A stretch of 64,000 bases of DNA. Origin: Pseudomonadota bacterium (GTDB lineage Bacteria; Myxococcota_A; Polyangia; Polyangiales; Polyangiaceae). The DNA lies in assembly GCA_023428245.1 (NCBI GenBank), contig JAEYYX010000040.1, positions 1 to 64,000 of the forward strand, read 5' to 3'. The notes beneath the pieces were generated by a model. That model was not told the DNA's origin. It worked only from the letters and a program-made list of their open reading frames with translations, and searched no databases. This document shows positions 55,447-64,000 of this stretch, one piece after another. The first letter of the stretch is position 1; the number at the start of each line of letters is the position of its first letter. The position numbers were made by a program, and so were the translations under genes.

Positions 55447-56262
55447 TCAGTCGCCGATGGTCTTGAGGTCGAGCATCTCGCGCACGTCGGGCTCGGCGAC
55501 GAGCTCGACGCGCCGGTTCCGGGCGCGCCCCTCGTCGGTGGAGTTATCCGCAACCGGATCCTCGGAGCCGTACCCCGCTGCGCTCCAGTTGGCGGCGGGG
55601 AGTCCACCGCCTCCTTCTTCTTCGCCGCGCACGAGGAGCTCGACGACCGAGCGCGCGCGCATGGCCGACAGCCCCCAGTTGTCTTGGAACATTCCGCCTT
55701 TGAAGGGGCGGTCATCGGTGTGGCCCGCGACCTGGAATTGGCGCTTCAGGAGATCGGGATCGCTTCTCAGGATTCGGGCCACAGAAAGCACGATTTCCTG
55801 GCCTTCCTTGCGCAAACGGTCGCTTCCGGAGTCGAACAGAACGTCGCCAGGAAGTTGTATGATGATGCGGTTGTCGCGGACGACGACTTTGAGTCCGAGC
55901 GACGTCATGCCGACGAGCTTCTCGCGCAGAGCTTCGAAGCGGATGCGCATCTGCTCGAGCTGTTCGAGGCGCGCGGCGTACTCTGCGATGGCGCGCTGTT
56001 GTGTCTCGAGGTTCGCTTGCGCAGAGCTCAGGCTGAGCGCTTTCTGTTCGCCGTCACGCCTTACGTTCTCGAGTTCTTCGAGAGCGTCGGCGTAGTCGGC
56101 TTCCGCCTTCTTGCGCAGTGCGCGTTCGGTGGTGAGGTCACTTCGAAGGGACTCGGCGGTGCGAATGTGTTGGTCGAGTTCCTCTTGTGAGTATCCACAT
56201 CCAAAAAAAATGAATGCGCTGAGCCCCAGGAGTGGGCGGATAGTTTGGGCGACTCCTCGCAT
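55447..56262 (-). CDS. OmpA/MotB-domain lipoprotein with coiled coil
   Basis: A 271-residue protein with a lipobox at FIFFGC (Cys near residue 22), then a long coiled coil (LRSDLTTERALRKKAEADYA to about residue 115). An OmpA-like peptidoglycan-binding domain follows at about 130-255 (DVLFDSGSDRLRKEGQEIV, VAGHTDDRP, NWGLSAMRARSVVELLV, RNRRVEL). It should tether the membrane to peptidoglycan. It heads the operon with the Ppx/GppA gene. Confidence 0.9.
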   Translation of the reverse strand: MRGVAQTIRPLLGLSAFIFFGCGYSQEELDQHIRTAESLRSDLTTERALRKKAEADYADALEELENVRRDGEQKALSLSSAQANLETQQRAIAEYAARLEQLEQMRIRFEALREKLVGMTSLGLKVVVRDNRIIIQLPGDVLFDSGSDRLRKEGQEIVLSVARILRSDPDLLKRQFQVAGHTDDRPFKGGMFQDNWGLSAMRARSVVELLVRGEEEGGGGLPAANWSAAGYGSEDPVADNSTDEGRARNRRVELVAEPDVREMLDLKTIGD

Positions 56263-56506
56263 CTTTTTCGAACTGCGACGTGCGGGGGCACGCCTTCCTC
56301 AGGGGGCGGGCTACCGCGAGAGCAGAAACGCCGTCAACCCTTCGAAATCAATCCAGTATTTTCGGAGCGCTCCGCCGTCATCGAAGTCAAGGAAAAGGTG
56401 CGTGATCGATACGGATGCACCCTGAGAAAACGCTCCGTATGCAAGAATTGCATGGCTAGAACTGCGCGGAACGGGCGACTTGCCAGGAGCCATCGCATTT
56501 TTTTCG

Positions 56507-56536
56507 TTGACACAACGCAATAGGTGGCAATATACG
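56507..56536 (+). promoter_or_regulatory. Promoter of the histone-like gene
   Basis: TTGACA at 56507-56512, then 17-18 bases, then ATATAC/TATACG at 56530-56536, a strong sigma-70-like promoter about 70 bases before the start codon. The rest of the 56263-56608 gap shows nothing else. Confidence 0.75.
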
Positions 56537-56608
56537 TCTTGCAACATACCCTCGGGATGGCCGAACAAAACGTCCATCCCCCCTCAAACCCAACAGGGAG
56601 GAATGAAC

Positions 56609-56866
56609 ATGGCTGCAAAGAAGACCAAGAAGGCCGCAAAGAAGGCACCCGCCAAGAAGGCACCTGCCAAGAAGGCCGCAAAGAAGGTTGCTAAGAAGAC
56701 CACCAAGAAGGCCGCCAAGAAGACGGTGAAGAAGGCTGCCAAGAAGAGCACTGCGAAGAAGGTCGCAGTGGCTGAGGCTCCTGCTAAGCCCGCTAAGAAG
56801 GCGAAGAAGAAGGCTGCCAAGAAGAAGGCAACCAAGAAGGCCGCCAAGAAGGCTGCCGCGAAGTAA
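56609..56866 (+). CDS. Lys/Ala-rich histone H1-like protein
   Basis: An 85-residue protein made almost entirely of Lys, Ala, Thr, Val and Pro in KKAAKK/KKAPAKK-type repeats, like the C-terminal tail of histone H1 and bacterial HC1-type proteins. It should bind DNA non-specifically and compact the nucleoid. GGGAGG lies seven bases before ATG 56609; an ATG at 56603 is too close to it. It has its own strong promoter and terminator, suggesting high expression. Codon use is strongly biased to AAG/GCC. Confidence 0.92.
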   Translation: MAAKKTKKAAKKAPAKKAPAKKAAKKVAKKTTKKAAKKTVKKAAKKSTAKKVAVAEAPAKPAKKAKKKAAKKKATKKAAKKAAAK

Positions 56867-56918
56867 TTCGCTGCAAAAAATCCCGTCCATCGCGCCCATC
56901 GCGCGGAGAGGGCGTGAG

Positions 56919-56964
56919 CTGGGGCGCTCGAGAGGATTCTCTCTTGCGCCCCAGATGCATTTTT
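56919..56964 (+). terminator. Rho-independent terminator of the histone-like gene
   Basis: CTGGGGCGC (56919-56927) pairs with GCGCCCCAG (56946-56954), extended by GAGAG/CTCTC. A run of five T follows at 56960. Confidence 0.88.
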
Positions 56965-57024
56965 GCTCGAGCTCCGCTAACTAGAGCGCTCCCCGCGCGC
57001 CTTTTTCCGCGGACACAAAGCCAC

Positions 57025-58446
57025 ATGATTTCGCTTCGCCCGTCGTCCGCAGTCTCCGCACCTTGCTCTGCTTCTGAGGCGCCTCGCTCGCCGCGCTCGA
57101 TGGCGTGGCTCTTGGCTGCTTCGTCGCTCTTGCTGCTCTCTGCCTGTGGCGGACCGCGGGAGCCCGCTTGGCCCGAGAGCGCAAAGAAGTGGTACGACCG
57201 AGCGAACGCGAGTTATCGCCAAGGTGATCTAGAAGACGCGCGCGCCGCCTCCGATCAAGCGCTCAAGATCATGCCGAAGGAGCCCGAGGTTCGGCTCGCG
57301 GCGGCGGATATTGCCCTGGCTGAGCTCGACTTCGAGCGCGCCCTCTCGCTCACGGTGGGCCTGTCCGGCAGCCGCGCGCGGGGCATTCGCGGGCGCGCCT
57401 ATTGGTATCAAGGGGAGCTCGAGAAGGCGGCGGATGAGCTCGAAGCTCTGAAGGACGATCCGGACGTGAAGGATTCTTGGGCGTCTGACGTCGCGCAGCT
57501 CGCGCGCAAGGGGATCGGTCGTCGACCCTTCGAGATGAGCGGAGGGCTCGTCGCAGCTGTTGAGATGCCGCGCGCCGGCACGAGCGCGATGATCGTCCCC
57601 GTCGAGGTCAACGGTGAGCCGGGTCTCGCTCTGATCGCGACCGATTCTTCGGAGACTGTCGTCGACTCTTCGTCGAAGGAAGGCTCATGGATCGCGCTCC
57701 GCTTCGGCGGCTCGATCGAGGTGAGCGACGTGCCTGCGCTCGGTCGCGATCTCTCGGGTCTGAAGCGCGAGGTTGGTGCTCCTATCAAACTGCTCATTGG
57801 AGTGAACCTGCTTCGGCACCTGCGTCCGACGATTGACTTCGCGGGGCGTCAGTTCGTGGTGCGTAGCTTCGAGCCGCCCGCGCCGCCGGAAGCGACCACG
57901 GTCCATCCCATCTACTACCGCGGCGGGGCGTTGGTTCTTCCCGTCGCCTACGGGGGGGAGTCCGATTCTTCCCCAGGCATCCTCCTGATGCACACCTCGA
58001 CGCACTACCCCGTGGCCCTCGACGCGCCGGCTTGGAAGAAGAATGGCCAAGATCCGGCATCGTTCCCGCCGATCCCGGGGCGCGCCGGGCTCCGTGAAGG
58101 GCGGCTGCCCTACCTGAGGCTCGGCACCTTCGAGATGCAAGGAGTGCCCGGTGTGCTCGGAGTGCCGATCGCAGAAGCGGAGAAGGCGACGAACGCTGAC
58201 TTGGACGGCTTCGCTGGTTCGGGACTGTTTGCGACCTTCCGCCTGACCATGGTCGACGGTGGTAAGACAATGTGGCTCGAGGATCTCCCCGCTGAGGTGA
58301 TCGAGGAACAGAAGGCTCAGGTGGCGCGCCTCCGTGCCGGACAAGAAGCAGCCGCTGCCCAGCGCTCTGCTCCTGTTCAAAGCGCGCCCGCGCCTGCAAG
58401 CATCGACTCTCCGATTCCAGCCCCGCCTGCGACGGTCAAGAAGTGA
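57025..58446 (+). CDS. TPR + retropepsin-like-fold lipoprotein
   Basis: A 473-residue exported protein. Its signal ends in LLLLSAC (Cys near residue 41 if started at ATG 57025; ATG 57100 is an alternative). TPR-like helices cover about 50-150 (WYDRANASYRQGDLEDARAAS). Two retropepsin-like halves follow: IVPVEVNGEPGLALIATDSSETVVDSS with LLIGVNLLRHLRPTIDFAGRQFVV, and a second, more diverged one. The D-T/S-G catalytic motif is not intact (ATDSS), so it is probably not a protease. The C-terminus is Gln/Ala/Pro-rich. It lies immediately before coaD. Confidence 0.65.
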   Translation: MISLRPSSAVSAPCSASEAPRSPRSMAWLLAASSLLLLSACGGPREPAWPESAKKWYDRANASYRQGDLEDARAASDQALKIMPKEPEVRLAAADIALAELDFERALSLTVGLSGSRARGIRGRAYWYQGELEKAADELEALKDDPDVKDSWASDVAQLARKGIGRRPFEMSGGLVAAVEMPRAGTSAMIVPVEVNGEPGLALIATDSSETVVDSSSKEGSWIALRFGGSIEVSDVPALGRDLSGLKREVGAPIKLLIGVNLLRHLRPTIDFAGRQFVVRSFEPPAPPEATTVHPIYYRGGALVLPVAYGGESDSSPGILLMHTSTHYPVALDAPAWKKNGQDPASFPPIPGRAGLREGRLPYLRLGTFEMQGVPGVLGVPIAEAEKATNADLDGFAGSGLFATFRLTMVDGGKTMWLEDLPAEVIEEQKAQVARLRAGQEAAAAQRSAPVQSAPAPASIDSPIPAPPATVKK

Positions 58447-58451
58447 GCTTC

Positions 58452-58934
58452 ATGAGCCAGATCGCGCTCTACGCAGGAAGCTTTGATCCGATCACTCACG
58501 GCCACCTGGACGTCGTTCAGCGTGCCGCGTCGATCTTTCCTGAGCTGATCGTGGCAGTCGGAATCCACCCGACACGGAGCGCGCTCTTCTCTGTCGAAGA
58601 GAGGTTCGCCCTTGTGCAGGAGGTCTGCGCAGAATTCCCAAACGTTCGTGTGGCCTCCTTTGGTGGACTGCTCGTCGACTACGCGCGGGAAGTCGGAGCT
58701 CAGGTCATCGTGCGCGGACTGCGCGTCGGTTCGGACTTCGAATACGAGCTCCAGATCGCCCACGCGAACGCCGACCTGGCGAATGAACTCGAGACTGTCT
58801 TTCTCCCGACGCGCACCCGTTACGGGTTCATCTCGGCGTCTCTCGTACGCGAGATTTCGAAGCACGGTGGTGACGTGAGCCGTTACGCGCCCGAGCCCGT
58901 CTGCCGAGCGCTCACGAAGAAGTATATGCGTTGA
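58452..58934 (+). CDS. coaD: Phosphopantetheine adenylyltransferase
   Basis: Penultimate enzyme of coenzyme A synthesis, joining ATP and 4'-phosphopantetheine. The 160-residue protein has the nucleotidyltransferase motif YAGSFDPITHGHLDVV, VIVRGLRVGSDFEYELQIA and the ISASLVREI motif. ATG 58452 is used; a GTG at 58443 overlapping the previous stop is possible. It supplies the CoA from which carrier-protein arms of the NRPS-PKS are made, as in any bacterium. Confidence 0.96.
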   Translation: MSQIALYAGSFDPITHGHLDVVQRAASIFPELIVAVGIHPTRSALFSVEERFALVQEVCAEFPNVRVASFGGLLVDYAREVGAQVIVRGLRVGSDFEYELQIAHANADLANELETVFLPTRTRYGFISASLVREISKHGGDVSRYAPEPVCRALTKKYMR

Positions 58935-59000
58935 TGCGGCGGCTCGCGTCAGTAGTCGCTCTCCGGCGCTCCTTCGCGCTCCGCGCGGGGGCTGGGTCTT

Positions 59001-59022
59001 GGGAGGGGCAGGTGCCCCTCCC
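59001..59022. terminator. Perfect 9-bp hairpin between convergent coaD and topA
   Basis: GGGAGGGGC and GCCCCTCCC with an AGGT loop. No T-run follows on either strand, so its action as a terminator is uncertain. Confidence 0.5.
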
Positions 59023-59089
59023 CCGTCGAAGTGAATTCGCTGCGGCGAGAGCGGCGCATGCGAGGCGAGCCTTTGGTCTTACTCGTCAA

Positions 59090-61882
59090 TCACTCGGCGC
59101 CGGGTGAGGCCTCTTCGGACTTCGACTTGCCGCGCGCGGCGGTGGTCTTCTTGGCCGTCTTCTTCACGGTCTTCTTGGCCGTCTTCTTGGTGGCGGCTTT
59201 TTTCGTCGCGGTCTTCGTCGCAGCCTTCTTCGTGGCCTTGGGGGAGGCCTCACTCGAGGCCTTTCTGGTCGCCTTCTTCTTGGCCTTCTTTGCTGACGGG
59301 CCCGCTTCGCGGCGGAGCTGCAGGAGCTCGTGGGCGCGCTCGGGGGCCATCGTCTTCGGATCGTCTTCGCGACGGAGCGAAGCGTTCGTCTCGCCGTCGG
59401 TGACGTAGATGCCGAAGCGGCCTTCGCGCATGGTGATGAGGCCGCCAGAGACAGGATCGGCCCCGAGTTCACGGAGCGGTTCGACGACCTTCCGCGCTCC
59501 GCGACGGCGCGGTGCGGCGAAGAGAGCGAGGGCTTCCTCGAGGGTGACCGTGAAGACCTGTTCCTCGCGCTCGAGACTCCGGCTGTCTTTGCCCTTCGCG
59601 ACGTAGGGACCGTAGCGACCGATCTGGGCTGTGATTTCTCCCCCGTCCGCGGGATCGACGCCGACCGTGCGCGGCAGCGACAAGAGGGCGAGGGCCTCTT
59701 CGAGCGTAACCGTCTGCGGGTTTTGGCTCTTGAGGAGCGAAGCTGTCTGGGGCTTCTCCTTCGAGTCCTTCTCGAGCACGCCGACCTGGAGATAAGCGCC
59801 GAAGCGTCCGGCCTTCGCGAAGATCGGAAGGCCAGACTCGGGATGGGTTCCGATCAGCCGTTCGCCGCTCGGCGCGTTCAGGAGTTCGAGCGCCTTTTCG
59901 CGGGTCAGCTCGTCGGGAGCGAGGTCTTCGGGGATGTTGGCGGTGTCCTCGCCGCGCGAGAGGTAGGCGCCGTAGCGACCGACCCGCGCCACGATCGGCA
60001 CGCCATTGTCGTCCTCGCCAATCGGGAGTGAATTGATAGCGCGGGCGTCGATTTCCCCGAGATTATTGGCGACGAGGGCCTTGAGTCCGACGTCGAGCGG
60101 GCGGTCCGGGTTCGCCTTACCGTTCAGTCCAAAATAGAAGTTGCGCAGCCAGGGGATGGCCTCGGCGTTGCCGCCAGCGATGGCGTCGAGCTCATCCTCC
60201 ATGCGCGCTGTGAAGGCGAAGTCGACAAGCTCGCCGAAGTGTTTCTCGAGCAGGGTCACGACTGCGAAGGCGCGGAAGGTCGGGACCAGGGCTGTGCCGC
60301 GCTTCCAGACGTACCCGCGATCCAAGATCGTCGCGATGATCGAGGCGTAGGTCGAAGGACGCCCGACGCCGAGCTCCTCGAGGCGACGCACGAGTGACGC
60401 TTCAGTGTAACGGGCCGGAGGCTGCGTTTCGTGACCGGTCGGCGCGAGCTTCTGAGGTTTGACGAGCATGCCCTCGCTGAGGGGGGGCAGCGGGTTTTCG
60501 CGATTTTCGAGCTCAGCGCTCGGATCGTCGCTGCCTTCGACGTAGGCGCGGAGGAAGCCGGGGAAGGTGATGGTGTTGCCGCGGACTGAGAACTCGGCCT
60601 TGGTGCCGCTGGCATCCATCTCGAGCAGCACGCTGACGCTCTCGCCGCGCGCGTCTTCCATCTGAGACGCGACTGTGCGCTTCCAGATCAGCTCATAGAG
60701 CTTCGCCTCGTCGGGGCCGACCTGGCGCGCGACGTCGTCGGGATGCTGAAATTCGTCGCCGGCGGGTCGGATCGCTTCGTGGGCTTCCTGGGCGTTTTTG
60801 ACCTTGTTCTTGTAGAGGCGCGGGCCCTTCGGGAGGTACTCGGGACCGTAGAGCTTGCCGATCAACGAGCGCGCCGCGGCCAGGGCCGTATCCGAGAGCG
60901 TTGTGCTGTCGGTACGCATGTAGGTGATGAAACCGTTCTCGTAGAGGCGCTGCGCGGCGCGCATCGTGCGGGAGGACGAGTACCGGAGCTTTCGGCCCGC
61001 CTCCTGCTGGAGGGTCGAGGTCATGAAGGGCGCCGCGGGGCTGCGGCGATTCGGCTTCCGCTCGACGGAGCTGACGCGAGCGTCGCGTCCCTCGAGGGCT
61101 CGAGCGAGCTCGTTCGCTTCCTTCTCGGTGAGGAGGCGGATGTCCTTCTTGAGCTTGCCGGAGTCGTCGAAGTCTTTTCCTGTCGCGAGGCGCTGGCCGT
61201 CGACGCTGGTCAGCGTCGCAGGGAACCGGGGCGGAGTCCCCTTTGGAGCCTCAAACTCGGCCTCGATGTCCCAATAAGTGGCCGAGGAGAAGGCGATGCG
61301 CTCCCGCTCCCGCTCGACCACGATGCGCGTGGCGACCGACTGCACGCGGCCCGCCGACAGACGGGGCATGACTTTCTTCCAGAGGACGGGCGAGACCTCG
61401 TAGCCGTAGAGGCGGTCGAGGATGCGCCGCGCTTCTTGGGCGTCGACGAGGCGCCGGTCGAGCTCGCGAGGGCTGTCGATGGCCGCCTGGATCGCCTTCT
61501 CGGTGATCTCATGGAACACCATCCGCTTGACCGGAACGCGTGGCTTCAAGACCTCGAGCAGGTGCCAGGCGATGCTCTCTCCTTCGCGATCTTCATCGGT
61601 GGCGAGCAGGATTTCGTCGGCCTGGTCGGCGAGCGTCTGGAGTTTTTTGATGTGCTCTTTCTTGTCGCCGTCGACGATGTAGAGCGGGCGGAAGTCGTGA
61701 TCGACGTCCACCCCGAGCCGCGCCCAGGGTTCTTTCTTGTATTTCGCGGGGATATCCGCCGCAGAGCGAGGCAAATCGCGAATGTGGCCGATCGAAGACT
61801 CGACGACATACTTTTTGCCGAGGAACCCGGAGATGGTCCGGGCCTTGGCGGGAGACTCCACAATCACGAGCGACTTGGACAC
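59090..61882 (-). CDS. topA: DNA topoisomerase I with histone-like tail
   Basis: Relaxes negative supercoils. GTG 61882 gives the usual start SKSLVIVESPAKARTI and a 930-residue protein. It has the Toprim domain with DEDREGESIAWHLLEVL, the catalytic Tyr in GFITYMRTDSTTLS, and PSTYASIIATILDRGYV. The C-terminal repeats (VGRYGAYLSRGEDTANIPED, AGRFGAYLQVG, IGRYGPYVAKG, EGRFGIYVTDG) are the zinc-free type. The last 65 or so residues are Lys/Ala/Thr repeats (ATKKAATKTATKKAATKKTA) like histone H1, a feature known from some Actinobacteria and Myxococcota topoisomerases, probably for processive DNA binding. Confidence 0.97.
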   Translation of the reverse strand: MSKSLVIVESPAKARTISGFLGKKYVVESSIGHIRDLPRSAADIPAKYKKEPWARLGVDVDHDFRPLYIVDGDKKEHIKKLQTLADQADEILLATDEDREGESIAWHLLEVLKPRVPVKRMVFHEITEKAIQAAIDSPRELDRRLVDAQEARRILDRLYGYEVSPVLWKKVMPRLSAGRVQSVATRIVVERERERIAFSSATYWDIEAEFEAPKGTPPRFPATLTSVDGQRLATGKDFDDSGKLKKDIRLLTEKEANELARALEGRDARVSSVERKPNRRSPAAPFMTSTLQQEAGRKLRYSSSRTMRAAQRLYENGFITYMRTDSTTLSDTALAAARSLIGKLYGPEYLPKGPRLYKNKVKNAQEAHEAIRPAGDEFQHPDDVARQVGPDEAKLYELIWKRTVASQMEDARGESVSVLLEMDASGTKAEFSVRGNTITFPGFLRAYVEGSDDPSAELENRENPLPPLSEGMLVKPQKLAPTGHETQPPARYTEASLVRRLEELGVGRPSTYASIIATILDRGYVWKRGTALVPTFRAFAVVTLLEKHFGELVDFAFTARMEDELDAIAGGNAEAIPWLRNFYFGLNGKANPDRPLDVGLKALVANNLGEIDARAINSLPIGEDDNGVPIVARVGRYGAYLSRGEDTANIPEDLAPDELTREKALELLNAPSGERLIGTHPESGLPIFAKAGRFGAYLQVGVLEKDSKEKPQTASLLKSQNPQTVTLEEALALLSLPRTVGVDPADGGEITAQIGRYGPYVAKGKDSRSLEREEQVFTVTLEEALALFAAPRRRGARKVVEPLRELGADPVSGGLITMREGRFGIYVTDGETNASLRREDDPKTMAPERAHELLQLRREAGPSAKKAKKKATRKASSEASPKATKKAATKTATKKAATKKTAKKTVKKTAKKTTAARGKSKSEEASPGAE

Positions 61883-62081
61883 GCGGCTCGCGAGATTGTG
61901 CTGTCCCGGCCGGGTGTCAACTCCAATCACCGCCGATCGCCCGAATAGGTCGGAGGACCCCCATTATGTTCAGTATAAAATCTCGGGACTCTAGAAGGCG
62001 GAGACCCTTGCTGGAACCGGGCGGCCGGCCTAAGTTTTTCGTCCGGGCTGGCTCTTCGTCAGGCCGGGCGAGATCGAATCC
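61883..62081. promoter_or_regulatory. Divergent topA/rpoZ promoter region
   Basis: A 199-base region between divergent genes. An AT-rich patch has TATAAA (61974-61979) on the plus strand and, within the same bases, TATACT on the minus strand, both candidate -10 elements. Matching -35 elements are weak. Confidence 0.45.
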
Positions 62082-62318
62082 ATGGCACGAGTCACCGTCG
62101 AAGATTGTTTGGAGAAGGAAGAGAACCGTTTCGCCCTCGTCGTCTTGGCGGCGCAGCGCTGCCGGGACCTCATGAAGGGTGAACCTGCCCTTGTGAACTC
62201 GAAGAACAAGGCTGCCGTGATCGCGCTCCGCGAGATCGCAAAGGGCAAGGTTCATTGGAACCGCCCCTCGCACGAGGCCGTGAACGAGTACATTCAGGAA
62301 GTCGAATCCCGCTATTGA
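62082..62318 (+). CDS. rpoZ: RNA polymerase omega subunit
   Basis: A 78-residue omega subunit. It has MARVTVEDCLEKEENRFALVVLAAQRCRDL, the conserved N-terminal RNA polymerase-binding segment, and KAAVIALREIAKGKV. It helps assemble and stabilise beta'. It overlaps the methyltransferase gene by four bases. Confidence 0.95.
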   Translation: MARVTVEDCLEKEENRFALVVLAAQRCRDLMKGEPALVNSKNKAAVIALREIAKGKVHWNRPSHEAVNEYIQEVESRY

Positions 62319-63094
62319 GCCAGGACGTCGACGAGCGAGGGCTCGAGTACTATCTCGAGCCCGAGCGCTATGAGGCCGCCTTTGAGGGGCGCAGCGCGGA
62401 CGTCGAGTTCTTTGTGAGAGAAGCCCTCGCCCAAGGCAGCGAGGTGCTTGAGTTTGGCGCCGGGAGCGGTCGCGTGACCCTGCCGCTTTTGCGCGCCGGT
62501 GTGCGCGTCACAGCCGTCGATCTGTCGCAGGCGATGCTCGATCGCCTGGAAGAAAAGCTGCGCGCGGAGCCCGAGGAGGTGCGCGCACGGGTGCGCATCG
62601 TGCGAGGTGACATGCGGAGCCTCCGCCTCGAAGAGCGTTTCGGGCTCGTCGTCGGCACCTTCAACGTCGTCGCTCATCTCCACACGGCCGAAGAGCTCTT
62701 GGCGTTTATCGAGACCGCAGAGCACCACCTTGCGCCCGGCGGGGCGATCCTCTTCGACAGCATGGTGCCCTCGAGTGACGAACTCGACGCGGACCCGGAG
62801 GAGCTCTTCCCCTGTGACTCTTTCGTGGACAGCCGCACAGGTGAGCTCGTTCTGACCTTTGAGGGCTTCGCCTACGATCCCGCGCGTCGCTTGCTCACGA
62901 TCAAAACCCTGTACGAGACACCGAACGGTCAGGAGGAGGGAGCGCCGCTCGTCCTTCGCCAATGGTTCCCGAGGGAGCTTGAAGGGCTCCTGGATGAGCG
63001 AGCGGCTGGACGTTTTCAGCTGACCGCCGACTACGGAGAGGACACGGACCTCACGGGCGCGGACATGCTCGTGGTACGGATCGACGGCCCGTGA
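62315..63094 (+). CDS. Class I SAM-dependent methyltransferase
   Basis: TTG 62315 overlaps the rpoZ stop (TTGA) and gives 259 residues. Motif I is VLEFGAGSGRVTLPLL and motif II ends in TAVDLSQAMLDRL. VRIVRGDMRSLRLEERFGLVVGTFNVVAHL covers the following strands. The C-terminal half is the beta-rich extension seen in many small-molecule methyltransferases. The substrate is unknown. Confidence 0.85.
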   Translation: MSQDVDERGLEYYLEPERYEAAFEGRSADVEFFVREALAQGSEVLEFGAGSGRVTLPLLRAGVRVTAVDLSQAMLDRLEEKLRAEPEEVRARVRIVRGDMRSLRLEERFGLVVGTFNVVAHLHTAEELLAFIETAEHHLAPGGAILFDSMVPSSDELDADPEELFPCDSFVDSRTGELVLTFEGFAYDPARRLLTIKTLYETPNGQEEGAPLVLRQWFPRELEGLLDERAAGRFQLTADYGEDTDLTGADMLVVRIDGP

Positions 63095-63292
63095 CGGGTT
63101 CTGCCCCTCGTGGCGAACGTCTCAGTTTGAGACGGGTGCTTACGCATCAAATATCACGGGCACAGTCAAATATGCGCGAAAAACGAGGAAATATGCGCCT
63201 CGGAGCCATACGAACAATCGGCGCGCCGGTCCGTTTCAGCGACATTTGAACCTCCAGCGCCCAGCACGGTTATTGCTGATGGGCGCCCGCAA

Positions 63293-64000
63293 ATGAACTG
63301 GACCCAATCCGGGTTGACGCTCGGCATTCTGATCGGAGTCGTCGGCCTGCTCATCTTCTCCTCTTTGGGAGCGGATGCCGTGCTCTTGGGGGGGCTTGTC
63401 GCGGCGCTTCTCTTCAATGTCATCGACGCCAAGACGGCGATCTCGGGTTTTGCCAACGAAGGCATGCTCACCGTCGCTGCCCTGTTCATCGTCGCCGCTG
63501 GCGTGCGCCAAACGGGCGCCATGTCGAAGGTCGCCGGGGCCCTCCTCGGCGAGTCCAAGAGCGTGAGCATCGCGCTCTTGCGCCTGAGCCTGCCTGTCGC
63601 CGGTCTCTCGGCCTTCCTCAACAACACGCCGATCGTGGCGGCCCTGGTGCCGGCGGTGAGCGAATGGGCCAGGAAGCACAAGATGCCGGCTTCGAAATTT
63701 TTGATGCCGCTCTCCTACGCGACCATCCTCGGCGGCACGATCACGGTCATCGGCACGAGTACCAATCTCGTCGTCACGGGCCTCATCGAAAAGCGCCTCG
63801 GACAAGTCGAAGGACTCCGCCAGCTCGGCATCTTCGACATCGCCCCGATCGGGCTTCCCGTTGCTCTCATCGGCTGTTTTGTGCTCGTCGTTTTCGCGAG
63901 CCGGGTGCTCCCGGATCGGCGTCCCGCGGTGAGCGCGAATGACGATCCGCGGGAATACACCTGTGAGTTCATTGTGGCCGAAGCTGGCCCGCTGATTGGA
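63293..64000 (+). CDS. SLC13-type permease, truncated by the window edge
   Basis: An ATG at 63293 opens a frame of 236 codons with no stop before the window ends. It is very hydrophobic, with helices such as LGILIGVVGLLIFSSLG and VLLGGLVAALLFNVID. The family signatures LSAFLNNTPIVAALVP and GTITVIGTSTNLVVTG are those of Na+/anion symporters of the SLC13/DASS group. After the fifth helix comes a soluble segment (ANDDPREYTCEFIVAEAGPLIG), the likely start of a TrkA-C/RCK domain. The substrate is unknown. Confidence 0.88.
   Translation, partial: MNWTQSGLTLGILIGVVGLLIFSSLGADAVLLGGLVAALLFNVIDAKTAISGFANEGMLTVAALFIVAAGVRQTGAMSKVAGALLGESKSVSIALLRLSLPVAGLSAFLNNTPIVAALVPAVSEWARKHKMPASKFLMPLSYATILGGTITVIGTSTNLVVTGLIEKRLGQVEGLRQLGIFDIAPIGLPVALIGCFVLVVFASRVLPDRRPAVSANDDPREYTCEFIVAEAGPLIG

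Overview
The window is a high-GC bacterial chromosome segment. It most likely comes from a myxobacterium-type member of the Myxococcota (Polyangiales-like); this is inferred from content, since no marker gene was searched. Pointers are secreted lipoproteins with Gly/Ser-rich linkers after the lipobox, a DUF1552-DUF1592 gene pair, a CdnL/CarD regulator, a DUF4388 + J-domain + TPR protein, a Lys/Ala-rich histone H1-like protein with a similar tail on topoisomerase I, and a large NRPS-PKS locus. I see no rRNA, tRNA, CRISPR array or insertion sequence.

0-13 kb is mainly housekeeping: trpS, the DUF4388/DnaJ protein, zapA, a fused aroK-aroB, a DUF167 gene overlapping dapF, a PEGA-like membrane protein overlapping a sulfatase-fold lipoprotein with altered active-site positions, queE, and rph diverging from it. 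13-23 kb holds a GST, an overlapping operon (YtkA-like lipoprotein, outer-membrane protein, redoxin broken by an in-frame TAA), an AP2-like gene, purC with a thiolase, a DHH-like protein and a GNAT-like protein. 23-33 kb has a serine-carboxypeptidase-like lipoprotein, a DUF6178 protein, an ECF42 sigma factor with its DGPF-domain partner and a candidate autoregulatory promoter, rnc, a parvulin and an orphan DNA methyltransferase. 33-37.6 kb has DUF1552-DUF1592 and a solitary MazF-type toxin, flanked by inverted copies of a 32-bp repeat.

37.7-52.8 kb is the main accessory locus. On the minus strand, a 2310-residue protein (A-PCP-KS-AT-ACP-aminotransferase) is followed 28 bp later by a 2091-residue NRPS (C-A-PCP-C*-A*-PCP). 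The first adenylation domain has a proline-like specificity code. The PKS module has a malonyl-type AT and no ketoreductase, and the aminotransferase follows directly, so I infer a proline-derived beta,gamma-diamino acid that is passed to the NRPS. The last NRPS module looks degenerate (HNxxxDG instead of HHxxxDG, adenylation domain without its core motifs) and there is no thioesterase domain. Two convergent alpha/beta-hydrolases sit at its 3' side, one with Arg and one with Cys at the nucleophile position. This combination is the best candidate for something undescribed.

53-64 kb returns to core genes: carD/cdnL, a 0.8-kb intergenic stretch with a 21-bp repeat array and one consensus DnaA box, an OmpA-like lipoprotein with a Ppx/GppA phosphatase, the histone-like gene with clear promoter and terminator, a TPR/retropepsin-like lipoprotein, coaD, topA, rpoZ, a methyltransferase, and an SLC13-type transporter that runs off the end.
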